The notes below the pieces were generated by a model, which saw nothing but the letters and a program-made list of their open reading frames with translations, had not been told where the DNA came from and searched no databases. Made by a program: the position numbers and the translations under genes. Shown here one piece after another: positions 15,988 through 22,169 of a DNA stretch of 23,168 nt (within the stretch, counting starts at the first letter, position 1; the number at the start of each line of letters is the position of its first letter). Source of the DNA: a virus; IMG/VR virus record IMGVR_UViG_3300021960_009438, positions 1 to 23,168 of that record. One strand, given 5' to 3'.

Positions 15988-16064
15988 CGGGGATTAGCTC
16001 AGCTTGGTAGAGCGTCCGGTTTGGGACCGGAAGGTCGAAGATTCGAATTCTTCATCCCCGACCA
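15988..16064 (+). tRNA. tRNA-Pro (anticodon TGG)
   Basis: The cloverleaf folds by eye. The acceptor stem is CGGGGAT (15988-15994) with ATCCCCG (16054-16060), then discriminator A and an encoded CCA (16062-16064). The anticodon stem TCCGG/CCGGA encloses TTTGGGA with TGG at 16022-16024. The T arm has GAAGA/TCTTC and loop TTCGAAT. UGG reads all four Pro codons with wobble. Phage-borne tRNAs may match phage codon use. No att-like duplication is visible within the window. Confidence 0.95.
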
Positions 16065-16069
16065 CTTCT

Positions 16070-16077
16070 TATAAATA
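16070..16077 (+). promoter_or_regulatory. T4-type late promoter
   Basis: TATAAATA at 16070-16077 is an exact match to the T4 late consensus, recognised by gp55-like sigma in T4. It stands just after the tRNA and 28 nt before ATG 16106, so a start near 16083 would give a leader of about 23 nt for the metallopeptidase gene. A second exact copy lies at 18259. Confidence 0.68.
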
Positions 16078-16105
16078 ACATACAATAATAAGAAAAATAC
16101 CATGT

Positions 16106-17527
16106 ATGTTTTTTGAACTTTGTAATACCCTATTCCTTTTGGGAATTCTATCTTCTTCCTGTCCCGTCCCAGATCACCCTGATCAAGGCGCCGTACTTGA
16201 TGAGTACTGTGATGGCACTACGCTTGTCACTATTACAGCAGATGGACAGGGCGGTGAACTTTTTACTGAGCAACCCGAATCTGAAGCATGCGGTTACGTT
16301 CCACCGCCACCTCCTGCAGGCACACTGCTTAATTCTGGATGTTCAAAGGACTTCCCTGGTGTAAAGTGGTTTCAGTATGCTGATGGAGAAGGCGGTACAT
16401 ACTCAGAGAAGGACAGAAGGTCATATGAATGTGGTTTTAGTCGCCAACTAAACTTATCAACGGATAAAGAGTATGGTGATAGGTTTGATCCTGTCATAGT
16501 CAATGTAGACTACAAAGACATGCTCGGTCGAGATGAACCTTGGGGCATGGTACATCACTCTACTACTATAGGAAGAGCAGTCAGACTAGATCGAGATACA
16601 GTAGCCATCTATGGGGATGGACGTACAGGAGATGGTATCTTTACTTTAGGTGTGCAAGAGATACAGTTTCGTATTGAACCAGAACCAGTCTGTACAGTAG
16701 AAAACAGAGTAGACTGTGTAGGATACACACAAAGAAGCTCTCAAAATTATATCTACTACGGTGAAGATGACGACAAGATAGTTACATGGGAACTTGGTAT
16801 ATTGTTATATGCTAGTCATGCCAAATACGGTATAGACGTTCCTATTAGTGTTCTTGAAGAATACGATGTTGACAGTTACCAATGGCAAAGGTACGAAGAA
16901 AAGGTCGAAAAGTATAATGAGGTATATGAAAAGTCTGGCGTATACATTAGATACAAACTTACTAAGGTATATCTTGCTCACTGGCACACTACCGAGAACA
17001 TAAAAAATATATCGGTTGGATTGCCGGTAGACATTGTACTTGGCAGGAATACATCATACCCAGATACGTGCGGGGTTGCTAAAGTGTCGACATACTTTAG
17101 TGAAGGCAAACCACCAGCATCTATGAGTAGATGTGACATATACACCGATCTACATGAGATGGGTCACTCTGTTGGACTTGCGCATGGTCCTGAGAATCAA
17201 TCATGGGAGGCATCTGGTTACATCTTTCCCGACTTTGGCCACGGGTACAACGATATATGTAATCGCAAAGATGATTTGATGTCGTATGGGTATGAAGGAT
17301 ACTTTCACTCTAATTCAAATTTAGATTGTGATCAAATTTTTCCAGGCAACTCATATGAAGGAATCCCTGCAGGCGGCAAAGATTTTTCAGATACGGCTTA
17401 CTCTCTTAACAGAGTAAGGTATAATGTTTCTCTTATACATAGAGAGAACGATTTTGTTGATGAGGACCCTAGACTACAGAAGATGTATTCTAGAAGTGTT
17501 CGTAAAGAGATTGAGGTAGTAGATTAA
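16106..17527 (+). CDS. Metzincin-type metallopeptidase with N-terminal virion-type repeats
   Basis: A 473-residue protein. The first 20 residues form a hydrophobic signal-like segment ending in a Cys (C19), perhaps a lipoprotein, though the lipobox is weak. Two Cys-rich repeats follow at 28-64 and 72-111, separated by a PPPPP linker. The C-terminal part holds HEMGHSVGLAHG (350-361): H350, E351, H354, G357 and H360 fit the zinc site of metzincins, and LMSYG at 391-395 is a Met-turn. Many Cys in the catalytic part suggest disulfides. It likely acts outside the cytoplasm, as a virion or secreted protease; the substrate is unknown. It is downstream of a late promoter. ATG 16106 has a weak ribosome site. 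Confidence 0.75.
   Translation: MFFELCNTLFLLGILSSSCPVPDHPDQGAVLDEYCDGTTLVTITADGQGGELFTEQPESEACGYVPPPPPAGTLLNSGCSKDFPGVKWFQYADGEGGTYSEKDRRSYECGFSRQLNLSTDKEYGDRFDPVIVNVDYKDMLGRDEPWGMVHHSTTIGRAVRLDRDTVAIYGDGRTGDGIFTLGVQEIQFRIEPEPVCTVENRVDCVGYTQRSSQNYIYYGEDDDKIVTWELGILLYASHAKYGIDVPISVLEEYDVDSYQWQRYEEKVEKYNEVYEKSGVYIRYKLTKVYLAHWHTTENIKNISVGLPVDIVLGRNTSYPDTCGVAKVSTYFSEGKPPASMSRCDIYTDLHEMGHSVGLAHGPENQSWEASGYIFPDFGHGYNDICNRKDDLMSYGYEGYFHSNSNLDCDQIFPGNSYEGIPAGGKDFSDTAYSLNRVRYNVSLIHRENDFVDEDPRLQKMYSRSVRKEIEVVD
16187..16438 (+). repeat. Two protein-level tandem repeats in the metallopeptidase
   Basis: The codons for residues 28-64 and 72-111 encode two divergent copies of one unit: G..L...C, a gap, ADG.GG, then (F/Y)(T/S)E, and a closing E.CG(Y/F). 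They are joined by a Pro-rich linker at 65-71. Units of this kind occur in marine phage fibre and tail proteins as I recall, which supports a virion role. The nucleotide sequences are not close copies. Confidence 0.7.
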
Positions 17528-17528
17528 T

Positions 17529-17669
17529 ATGGCAGGCAAAGGAAGTAAACCAAGACCTATAGAAGTCGATCGTAAGACTTACGATGACAACTGGGATCGT
17601 ATTTTCAATAAGGATAAAAAGAAAGATGTACGAGTACAAGTGCAGGATAGTAAAGATAGTAGACGGTGA
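17529..17669 (+). CDS. Small basic conserved phage protein
   Basis: A 46-residue ORF from ATG 17529, two bases after the previous stop. MAGKGSKPRP at the start, then V..KTYDDNWDRIF at about 13-26, match a widespread tiny phage protein (GKGDKPRP...WD.IF pattern), function unknown. The last 15 codons overlap the nuclease gene in another frame, so only the first 30 or so residues look like the conserved unit. Confidence 0.65.
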   Translation: MAGKGSKPRPIEVDRKTYDDNWDRIFNKDKKKDVRVQVQDSKDSRR

Positions 17670-18069
17670 CACTGTTGATGTAGACATCGATCTTGGTTTT
17701 GGCATCTGGGTTCGAGACGAGCGTGTACGTGTACATGGAATCGACACACCAGAGTCTCGTACTAGAGATAAAGTAGAAAAGAAGTTTGGTCTTGCCAGTA
17801 AGAAGTTTGTACAAGACACTCTAAAGAAAGGTTCAATCCAAACTCTGGTTACACAGAAGCCAGGCGATGAAGCTAAAGGTAAGTTTGGCCGGATCCTTGG
17901 AAAGTTTAAAGTTTACGATAGTGTCACTGATAGTTGGATGTTTATGGGTGACATCATGATTCGTGAGGGGTACGCTGTTCCTTATCAAGGCGGATCAAAA
18001 GATGAGCTTGTAGAGATGCATCTAGCTAATCGAAACAAGCTAATCTCTAAGGGTGTTGTAACCCTGTGA
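17626..18069 (+). CDS. Staphylococcal-nuclease-like (thermonuclease) protein
   Basis: The start is chosen at ATG 17626 (147 residues), as homologous sequence begins at MYEYKCRIVKIVDGDT. VDGDTVDVDIDLG (12-24) holds the calcium-site Asp and Thr, and RVRVHGIDTPESR (33-45) the catalytic Arg and the IDTPE motif of the SNc fold. The C-terminal helix region is shorter than in the S. aureus enzyme. It may cut host DNA or RNA, or process phage nucleic acid. No signal peptide is seen if this start is right. It is coupled to the lipoprotein gene by a GTGA overlap. Confidence 0.82.
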   Translation: MYEYKCRIVKIVDGDTVDVDIDLGFGIWVRDERVRVHGIDTPESRTRDKVEKKFGLASKKFVQDTLKKGSIQTLVTQKPGDEAKGKFGRILGKFKVYDSVTDSWMFMGDIMIREGYAVPYQGGSKDELVEMHLANRNKLISKGVVTL

Positions 18070-18263
18070 AACCATTAGCTTTTTTGCTGGCTATCTGTTT
18101 GTCTGGTTGTTCTTCTCTAAGGTGGCCAGATGATGTTGGTGTTTCTATAGAAGATCTGGAAGGTTTTGGTAATCCAGAGGTGTTTGAATGTCAAATTACG
18201 TTCAACGGTGAAGTCCCAATAGTGCCATGTGTAATCGAAGTAACCGTTACTTGGCAGATATAA
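18066..18263 (+). CDS. Small lipoprotein
   Basis: A 65-residue ORF with GTG start 18066. A signal peptide with hydrophobic core (LAFLLAI) ends in the lipobox LSGC, with C15 as the lipidation site, so a mature lipoprotein of about 50 residues is expected. The +2 residue is Ser, which usually favours outer-membrane sorting in enteric bacteria. It lies two genes before a holin-like protein, so an outer spanin or a superinfection-blocking lipoprotein are both possible; neither is shown. The stop overlaps the next late promoter box. Confidence 0.7.
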   Translation: MKPLAFLLAICLSGCSSLRWPDDVGVSIEDLEGFGNPEVFECQITFNGEVPIVPCVIEVTVTWQI

Positions 18264-18266
18264 ATA
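18259..18266 (+). promoter_or_regulatory. T4-type late promoter
   Basis: TATAAATA at 18259-18266, an exact match to the T4 late consensus, overlapping the stop of the lipoprotein gene (TAA 18261-18263). A start near 18272 would leave a leader of about 68 nt with an inverted repeat before the holin-like gene. Confidence 0.62.
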
Positions 18267-18299
18267 TAACATTATAAAGTTGTTTTCGTAATCTACTGT

Positions 18300-18330
18300 G
18301 ATTGATTTGGTTTATGTAAATTAATCAATC
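18300..18330. repeat. Inverted repeat in the leader of the holin-like gene
   Basis: GATTGATT (18300-18307) and AATCAATC (18323-18330) are perfect complements separated by 15 bases. The right arm abuts the GAGGTGG ribosome site (18331-18337). It could be an operator or an mRNA hairpin next to the start; no T-run follows, so it is not a terminator. Confidence 0.5.
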
Positions 18331-18340
18331 GAGGTGGAAT

Positions 18341-18652
18341 ATGAGCGACGAACCTATCAAAAAGTCCATACAGATCGATCTGGAAGTTGACACCAATGTA
18401 GTCAACAGTGGAACCAATCCATTCCAAAAGTGGATTTGGATGGCACACGCAATCGATGCCTGGAGGATCTTTCCAAGACTGTTCCTTACAGTTTACATTG
18501 TGCTTCTTTACAAGACCGTGATTTGGTATATGGAGTTACCAGATCCGTCTATGTCTCAATCTGGTCTTATCTCTGTTATTGTTGGTGCAGGCGCTGCGTG
18601 GTTTGGTTTATACGCAGGTACACATAAAGCTCCACCCTCCAACGACAAATAG
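18341..18652 (+). CDS. Holin-like two-TM protein
   Basis: A 103-residue protein. A hydrophilic N-terminus of about 40 residues is followed by RIFPRLFLTVYIVLLYKTVIWY (about 42-63, read in parts), a first membrane helix. LISVIVGAGAAWFGLYAG (76-93) is the second. The W.IFPR start and GAGAAWFGLY ending recur in putative holin-like proteins of marine phages, from memory. A short charged tail follows. This topology fits a class II holin or a phage membrane protein of unknown role. It is near a lipoprotein and a membrane-anchored protein, resembling a lysis region, but no endolysin is found in the window. Confidence 0.6.
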   Translation: MSDEPIKKSIQIDLEVDTNVVNSGTNPFQKWIWMAHAIDAWRIFPRLFLTVYIVLLYKTVIWYMELPDPSMSQSGLISVIVGAGAAWFGLYAGTHKAPPSNDK

Positions 18653-18662
18653 GATCTAAGCC

Positions 18663-19127
18663 ATGATGGAGATAGCCGCGGCCATATCAATGGCCAGCAC
18701 GGCGTTCAATGCTTTGAAAAAGGGGATGGAAACAGGACGTGAAATAGAGGATATGGTGGACTACTTTGGTAAGTGGTTCGAAGCAAAGGATGCCTTGTCC
18801 GAACAGAACATTAACGTAAACAACCAGCCAGCATTTAAAAAAATGTTTTCTGGTAACAGCGTAGAAGCTCAAGCTCTGCAAGTGACTCATGCTAAGCATA
18901 AGATCAAGCAAATGGAGAAAGAGCTATACGAGTACCTTCTGTATACTGGTCAGCAGCAGTTTTACAATGACATGATGGCTGAACGCAGGGTCATTCGTCA
19001 AGCTCGTATAGATGAAGCTATAAGACGATCAGATAGAAGAAGGTTTTGGTTTGACCTTATTATCGGAAGTGGGGCAGTGCTTATCGCTGTAGGAGTCATT
19101 GTCGGCGTCTTCATGGCCATACTGTAG
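18663..19127 (+). CDS. C-terminally membrane-anchored coiled-coil protein
   Basis: A 154-residue protein. MMEIAAAISMASTAFNALKKG starts with a small-residue helix, and GREIEDMVDYFGKWFEAKDAL (about 25-45, read in parts) resembles a family of marine phage proteins of the A..ngREi....g.f..Ak.el type. The middle is a charged helical region (about 75-128) and a single membrane helix lies at about 130-152. Role unknown. It ends just before promoter B. Confidence 0.6.
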   Translation: MMEIAAAISMASTAFNALKKGMETGREIEDMVDYFGKWFEAKDALSEQNINVNNQPAFKKMFSGNSVEAQALQVTHAKHKIKQMEKELYEYLLYTGQQQFYNDMMAERRVIRQARIDEAIRRSDRRRFWFDLIIGSGAVLIAVGVIVGVFMAIL

Positions 19128-19156
19128 TTGACCTAACAACCAAGTGCCCCGATAAT
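19128..19156 (+). promoter_or_regulatory. Sigma70-like promoter B, with a dyad around the -10
   Basis: TTGACC at 19128-19133, 17-base spacer, GATAAT at 19151-19156. The -10 sits in the loop of a perfect 7-bp dyad, AGTGCCC (19143-19149) and GGGCACT (19157-19163). With normal spacing the transcript would begin close to 19162-19164, at the ATG of the next gene. It directly follows the stop of the previous gene (TAG 19125-19127). Confidence 0.7.
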
Positions 19157-19163
19157 GGGCACT

Positions 19164-19382
19164 ATGAAAAAAGATGCACTTAAAGAAGCTGTCACTGATA
19201 CAGCACTCGCAGCGGCAATCAACGTGCCGCTCAACTATGTTCTTATCTCATTTGCGTTTTCATTGGAGTTGACTGCTTTGCAGTCGACTCTTTTGTTCAC
19301 TTCGGTGTTCACTGTAATCGCCATAACGAGAAAGTATTACGTCAGAATGCACTTTGAACGCCGCAGTTTACGCGGCTGTTGA
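19164..19382 (+). CDS. Small two-TM membrane protein
   Basis: 72 residues from ATG 19164. An ATG at 19155 is in frame but sits inside the -10 of promoter B, so it would be excluded from that transcript. Helices lie at about 18-37 and 40-56 (counting from the first ATG, add 3). EAVTDTALAAAINVPLNYVL and FTVIAITRKYYVR recall a conserved family of small phage membrane proteins (two TM and a basic RKYY.R tail), function unknown. No Shine-Dalgarno-like site is visible upstream of either ATG, consistent with a leaderless mRNA. Confidence 0.65.
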   Translation: MKKDALKEAVTDTALAAAINVPLNYVLISFAFSLELTALQSTLLFTSVFTVIAITRKYYVRMHFERRSLRGC

Positions 19383-19407
19383 CCTTACGTAAACTTTCCA
19401 GGATAGT
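19379..19407 (+). promoter_or_regulatory. Sigma70-like promoter C, with a dyad around the -10
   Basis: TTGACC at 19379-19384, overlapping the stop of the previous gene; 17-base spacer; GATAGT at 19402-19407. CCAGGA (19398-19403) and TCCTGG (19409-19414) form a perfect 6-bp dyad around the -10 region with a 5-base centre. A start near 19414 gives a leader of about 30 nt with AGAGAGAG before ATG 19444. TGTCC (19407-19411) can also pair with GGACA (19421-19425). Confidence 0.7.
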
Positions 19408-19443
19408 GTCCTGGTCAATTGGACACAAAGAGAGAGATTTGTT

Positions 19444-20394
19444 ATGGCACATATGGTTGAAACAATGGCATACGCTGGAGAAGTTCCTTGGCACGGTCTT
19501 GGTACAAAAGTACCTGCTGACTTAGGTCCTCTTCAGATGATGCAGAAAGCAGGTTGTGATTGGACTGTCAGCAAGCAGCAGATGTATGTCTTGGATGGCA
19601 TTCCTGTTACTGGTAAGAAGGCTCTGATTCGAGACGGTGAAAACGATGTACTCGATATCGTCGGTGACGATTGGAATCCTGTACAGAACTCTGAGGCTTT
19701 CGAGTTCTTTCACGAGTACTGCATGGCAGGTGACATGGAAATGCACACTGCTGGCTCGTTAGACAACGGTCGTAACGTGTGGGTGCTTGCTAAGGTGAAG
19801 GAGTCGTTCTCTATCCTTGGTGATGATCAAGTGGACAGCTACCTGTTGTTCTCTAACCCTCACAAGTATGGCAAGGCTATCGACGTGCGGTTTACTCCTA
19901 TCCGAGTTGTTTGCAACAACACTCTGACAATGAGCTTGAACGCTGACTCTAAGAACCAGGTCAAGTTGAACCACCGTACAGTTTTTGATGCTGACATGGT
20001 TAAGCAGACTTTGGGCATTGCTCACGATAAGTTCGCTAAGTACAAAGAAGTAGCAGAGTTCTTGTCTAGCAAGCGCTACACCAAGGAGTCGTTGGTCAAC
20101 TACTACAACGAAGTGTTCCCTCACACGTATGCTGGTAGCAAAGGCAAGACTGTAGAGTCTTTCGATGACCTGACTAAGAACGCTAAGGCTGCTCATGATG
20201 TACTGCACACTCAGCCTGGTGCTACTAAGGGTGAAGGTACCTTCTGGCAAGCATTCAACAGTGTGACGTTTATGACCGATCACTTGATGGGTCGCTCTGC
20301 TGAGACAAGACTGAATTCAGCATGGTTTGGACAAAACCAGACTCGTAAGGTCAAGGCTCTGCAGAAGGCAGTCGAGTTCGCTGAGGCTGCCTAA
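19444..20394 (+). CDS. DUF932 protein (phage/plasmid-like protein)
   Basis: A 316-residue protein. AYAGEVPWHGLGTKVPADL at about 10-28, a second segment with WNPVQNSEAFEFF (77-89) and RFTPIRVVCNNTLTMSL (149-165) match the DUF932 family (TIGR03299), which occurs widely in phages and plasmids. Function is unknown; expression is often early. It is driven by promoter C. The codons favour C endings (AAC, TAC, GAC, TTC, CGT, CTG) in contrast to the glycan cassette, suggesting selection for strong expression. A structured RNA/terminator follows its stop. Confidence 0.85.
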   Translation: MAHMVETMAYAGEVPWHGLGTKVPADLGPLQMMQKAGCDWTVSKQQMYVLDGIPVTGKKALIRDGENDVLDIVGDDWNPVQNSEAFEFFHEYCMAGDMEMHTAGSLDNGRNVWVLAKVKESFSILGDDQVDSYLLFSNPHKYGKAIDVRFTPIRVVCNNTLTMSLNADSKNQVKLNHRTVFDADMVKQTLGIAHDKFAKYKEVAEFLSSKRYTKESLVNYYNEVFPHTYAGSKGKTVESFDDLTKNAKAAHDVLHTQPGATKGEGTFWQAFNSVTFMTDHLMGRSAETRLNSAWFGQNQTRKVKALQKAVEFAEAA

Positions 20395-20404
20395 TTATGG
20401 GGAC

Positions 20405-20479
20405 GAACGGAGGGGAAGGGTTAGCCACCTGTACCCCCTCGAAGTCGGCTTATTGAGAGCCCCTCCGTTCACTTTTTTT
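20405..20479 (+). terminator. Structured RNA ending in an intrinsic terminator
   Basis: An 11-bp perfect stem, GAACGGAGGGG (20405-20415) with CCCCTCCGTTC (20460-20470), is followed by AC and seven Ts (20473-20479). The 44-base interior can form two hairpins: GGGT (20418-20421) with ACCC (20433-20436), and CTC.AAG (20438-20444) with CTT...GAG (20449-20457), closing a TCGG loop. The result is a three-way junction. AGCC in the first loop (20423-20426) is complementary to GGCT (20447-20450), so a pseudoknot is possible. It begins 11 nt after the DUF932 stop. Confidence 0.65.
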
Positions 20480-20554
20480 AGTATTAAGAATTCGTGTGCC
20501 ATGGCCCCGCATGGATATACTTTTCAAGGGTCAAAATTGATTGAAGGATTTGTT

Positions 20555-20872
20555 ATGCCTCATATATGTCAAAAAGTCGCCGCTTGGCGTACAGAAACAC
20601 AACCGTTTGTGTTTGAAGTGAAACAGCATGTTAACTATGATGTTGAAGATGGTAAGAAAGTTTTTATCAATGGACGCAAAGCTAAATTGGTAACATCAGC
20701 TTACATCGGAGCATCGCAGTATCACGCTGGAATGTGCTGGAATGAGTATCGACACATTCGAGATACTTGTGGTAAGACTGCTACTGGTAACCAAGGTCAA
20801 AAAATGGTCGAGATGGTTAAGGATGCTGGTAGACGTTGGTGGAAAAGCCGAAACGAAAACAGTTTTACGTAA
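20555..20872 (+). CDS. Protein of unknown function, Trp/Lys-rich
   Basis: Start is taken at ATG 20555 because GAAGGA lies 7-12 nt upstream, giving 105 residues; ATG 20501 would add 18 residues but has no ribosome site. QPFVFEVKQHVNYDVEDGKKVFINGRKAK (21-49, in parts) reads as beta strands, and the C-terminus is helical and basic (DAGRRWWKSRNENSFT). No motif is recognised. It stands between the structured RNA and an intrinsic terminator, so expression depends on read-through or an unseen promoter. Confidence 0.6.
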   Translation: MPHICQKVAAWRTETQPFVFEVKQHVNYDVEDGKKVFINGRKAKLVTSAYIGASQYHAGMCWNEYRHIRDTCGKTATGNQGQKMVEMVKDAGRRWWKSRNENSFT

Positions 20873-20878
20873 ATAGTG

Positions 20879-20902
20879 AACGGGCCCTCGGGCCCGTTTT
20901 CT
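20879..20902 (+). terminator. Intrinsic terminator
   Basis: AACGGGCCC (20879-20887) and GGGCCCGTT (20890-20898) form a GC-rich hairpin with a tiny loop, followed by TTTTCTT (to 20902). It sits 6 nt after the stop of the 20555-20872 gene and before an AT-rich spacer of about 90 bases, in which no gene is seen. Confidence 0.82.
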
Positions 20903-20986
20903 TAAACCGCATAAAACGTAGGTCTTTATTTTTATGCACTTTTGCAACTTTTTTGTAACTCCTTGTTTTGTTTAAGAATTTAGTTG

Positions 20987-21015
20987 TTGTCATTTCCACA
21001 TTTAGCCCGGATGAT
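20987..21015 (+). promoter_or_regulatory. Sigma70-like promoter D with an AT-rich upstream stretch
   Basis: TTGTCA at 20987-20992, a 17-base spacer and GATGAT at 21010-21015. CCCG (21006-21009) and CGGG (21019-21022) flank the -10. Upstream T-tracts (about 20927-20985) could act as an UP element. A start near 21022 leaves about 23 nt of leader, with GAGGA at 21032-21036 before ATG 21045. It would drive the train of small genes to the window end. Confidence 0.68.
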
Positions 21016-21044
21016 GGACGGGTAAATTAATGAGGAATACCGAT

Positions 21045-21338
21045 ATGCAAGACCGACTTTACATCCCTGAGTTTTTCCAAGAAGAGGTTGAGTTCAGCCA
21101 GGCTTCTTTCTACTTTACTCACTGGGGCAACCGCACTGGTAAGGACTTGCGTTTGATCGACAAGTTGATTGACTTCGAGAAGTGGTACGACCTGACTCTT
21201 CGTCAGATCCACGGTAACGTCCATGATCGTTACAAGGATGCGGATGACTTCTTCGAAGAGTGGAAGTGGGAGATCCTTTACTTCAACAAGCTGTTCGAAG
21301 GATTCCGTCAGTTGTTTGCACCTAAGGAGGCAGCGTAA
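21045..21338 (+). CDS. Protein of unknown function, acidic/aromatic
   Basis: Start is taken at ATG 21045, 8 nt after TGAGGA, giving 97 residues; an ATG 15 nt upstream overlaps the ribosome site. It is rich in Phe, Trp and Glu (FFQEEVEFSQASFYFTHWGN at about 8-27) with DRYKDADDFFEEWKWEIL at about 61-78. No family recognised. It is the first gene after promoter D and uses C-ending codons. It overlaps the next start by one base (TAATG). Confidence 0.68.
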   Translation: MQDRLYIPEFFQEEVEFSQASFYFTHWGNRTGKDLRLIDKLIDFEKWYDLTLRQIHGNVHDRYKDADDFFEEWKWEILYFNKLFEGFRQLFAPKEAA

Positions 21339-21844
21339 TGAAAGCTATCATTCAAACTCAACACTTGGAGAACTACGCTTGGCGTGAGGATGGTACTATT
21401 GGTACCGGTGCTGAAGCGTACTGGAAGTACAAGGGTGGCAACACCTACATCTTCAACTGTACTGTTGAGGACAACATGAACCCCGAGTGGTGGGCTCGTG
21501 TTGAGGCTGCTTGCACTAGCAAGAGCGACTTCTTCGAGGAGTACTCTGTTGGTGAGACTGTGGTCGATGACATCGACTTTCGTGTCTCTGATCACTGTGC
21601 TGAGTGGGATGCTCCGTACTATGGTACGATCAAGGACGATCGTATCTCTTTTAACCGCACGACTGAGAACCAGCCTATGTCTGGCATGCGTGCTGAAATC
21701 GCTAAGGAGTTCACTGCGTATGACGTGTTGGACAATGGTGAGCAAGTACACCACGGTGTCTCCTTTGAGATGGTGAACGGTGACCAAATCCGTTACAGTG
21801 AGCTTCGTGCTTGGTTGGATGCTCACGTTAAGGAGGCTGCGTAA
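21338..21844 (+). CDS. Conserved phage protein of unknown function
   Basis: A 168-residue protein. KAIIQTQHLENYAW at the start and YWKYKGGNTYIF (29-40) then DDIDFRVSDHCAEWDAP (77-93) resemble a family of phage proteins of the QHLENY...YWK.KGG...DDID type that I recall near DUF932 genes. Acidic, no enzyme motif. The codons strongly favour C endings, as in the DUF932 gene. TAATG overlaps join both neighbours. Confidence 0.68.
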   Translation: MKAIIQTQHLENYAWREDGTIGTGAEAYWKYKGGNTYIFNCTVEDNMNPEWWARVEAACTSKSDFFEEYSVGETVVDDIDFRVSDHCAEWDAPYYGTIKDDRISFNRTTENQPMSGMRAEIAKEFTAYDVLDNGEQVHHGVSFEMVNGDQIRYSELRAWLDAHVKEAA

Positions 21845-22044
21845 TGAGTATTAATTTTAACAGGAACGAGACACCTTGGTACAGCCGAGGTGCAACTGGT
21901 GAGTACTTGCGTGACTGGGCTGACTGTCTGCTTCACGGCAACGGACCTCAAGACTGCTTAGGGTTTGCTAAGAAGGCAAAGCGTGCAGGTCTTACCGACG
22001 CTGAGGTCAACCAGGTTCTGCGTGAAGAGTTGGAGGAAGCGTAA
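21844..22044 (+). CDS. Small protein of unknown function
   Basis: A 66-residue ORF starting in a TAATG overlap. GEYLRDWADCLLHGNG at about 19-34 and LTDAEVNQVLREELEEA at the end are helical. No family is recognised. It is within the same tight array as its neighbours; its stop overlaps the next start. Confidence 0.6.
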   Translation: MSINFNRNETPWYSRGATGEYLRDWADCLLHGNGPQDCLGFAKKAKRAGLTDAEVNQVLREELEEA

Positions 22045-22169
22045 TGTTGTTACCTGTATTGGTACTAACAGCTTGGTTTGTTTATGTTGAAGTTGAAATG
22101 CCTAATCGGACCAACGAATGTCCGTATGCAGAGTACGCTTGTGAAGAAGAGGAGAGTGTGAGTGAGTAA
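22044..22169 (+). CDS. Tiny single-pass membrane protein
   Basis: A 41-residue ORF from ATG 22044 (TAATG overlap). MLLPVLVLTAWFVYV (1-15) is a probable membrane or signal segment, followed by an acidic tail with two Cys (C26, C33) and a run of Glu. No family recognised. Its last 8 bases overlap the next GTG start. Confidence 0.5.
   Translation: MLLPVLVLTAWFVYVEVEMPNRTNECPYAEYACEEEESVSE

Noticed and set aside
19759-20283. Long minus-strand ORF over the DUF932 gene
   Set aside because: It is the mirror frame of a well-supported gene, with no motif or ribosome site.
20501-20554. Upstream ATG for the 20555 gene
   Set aside because: It lacks a ribosome site, while ATG 20555 is preceded by GAAGGA at good distance.
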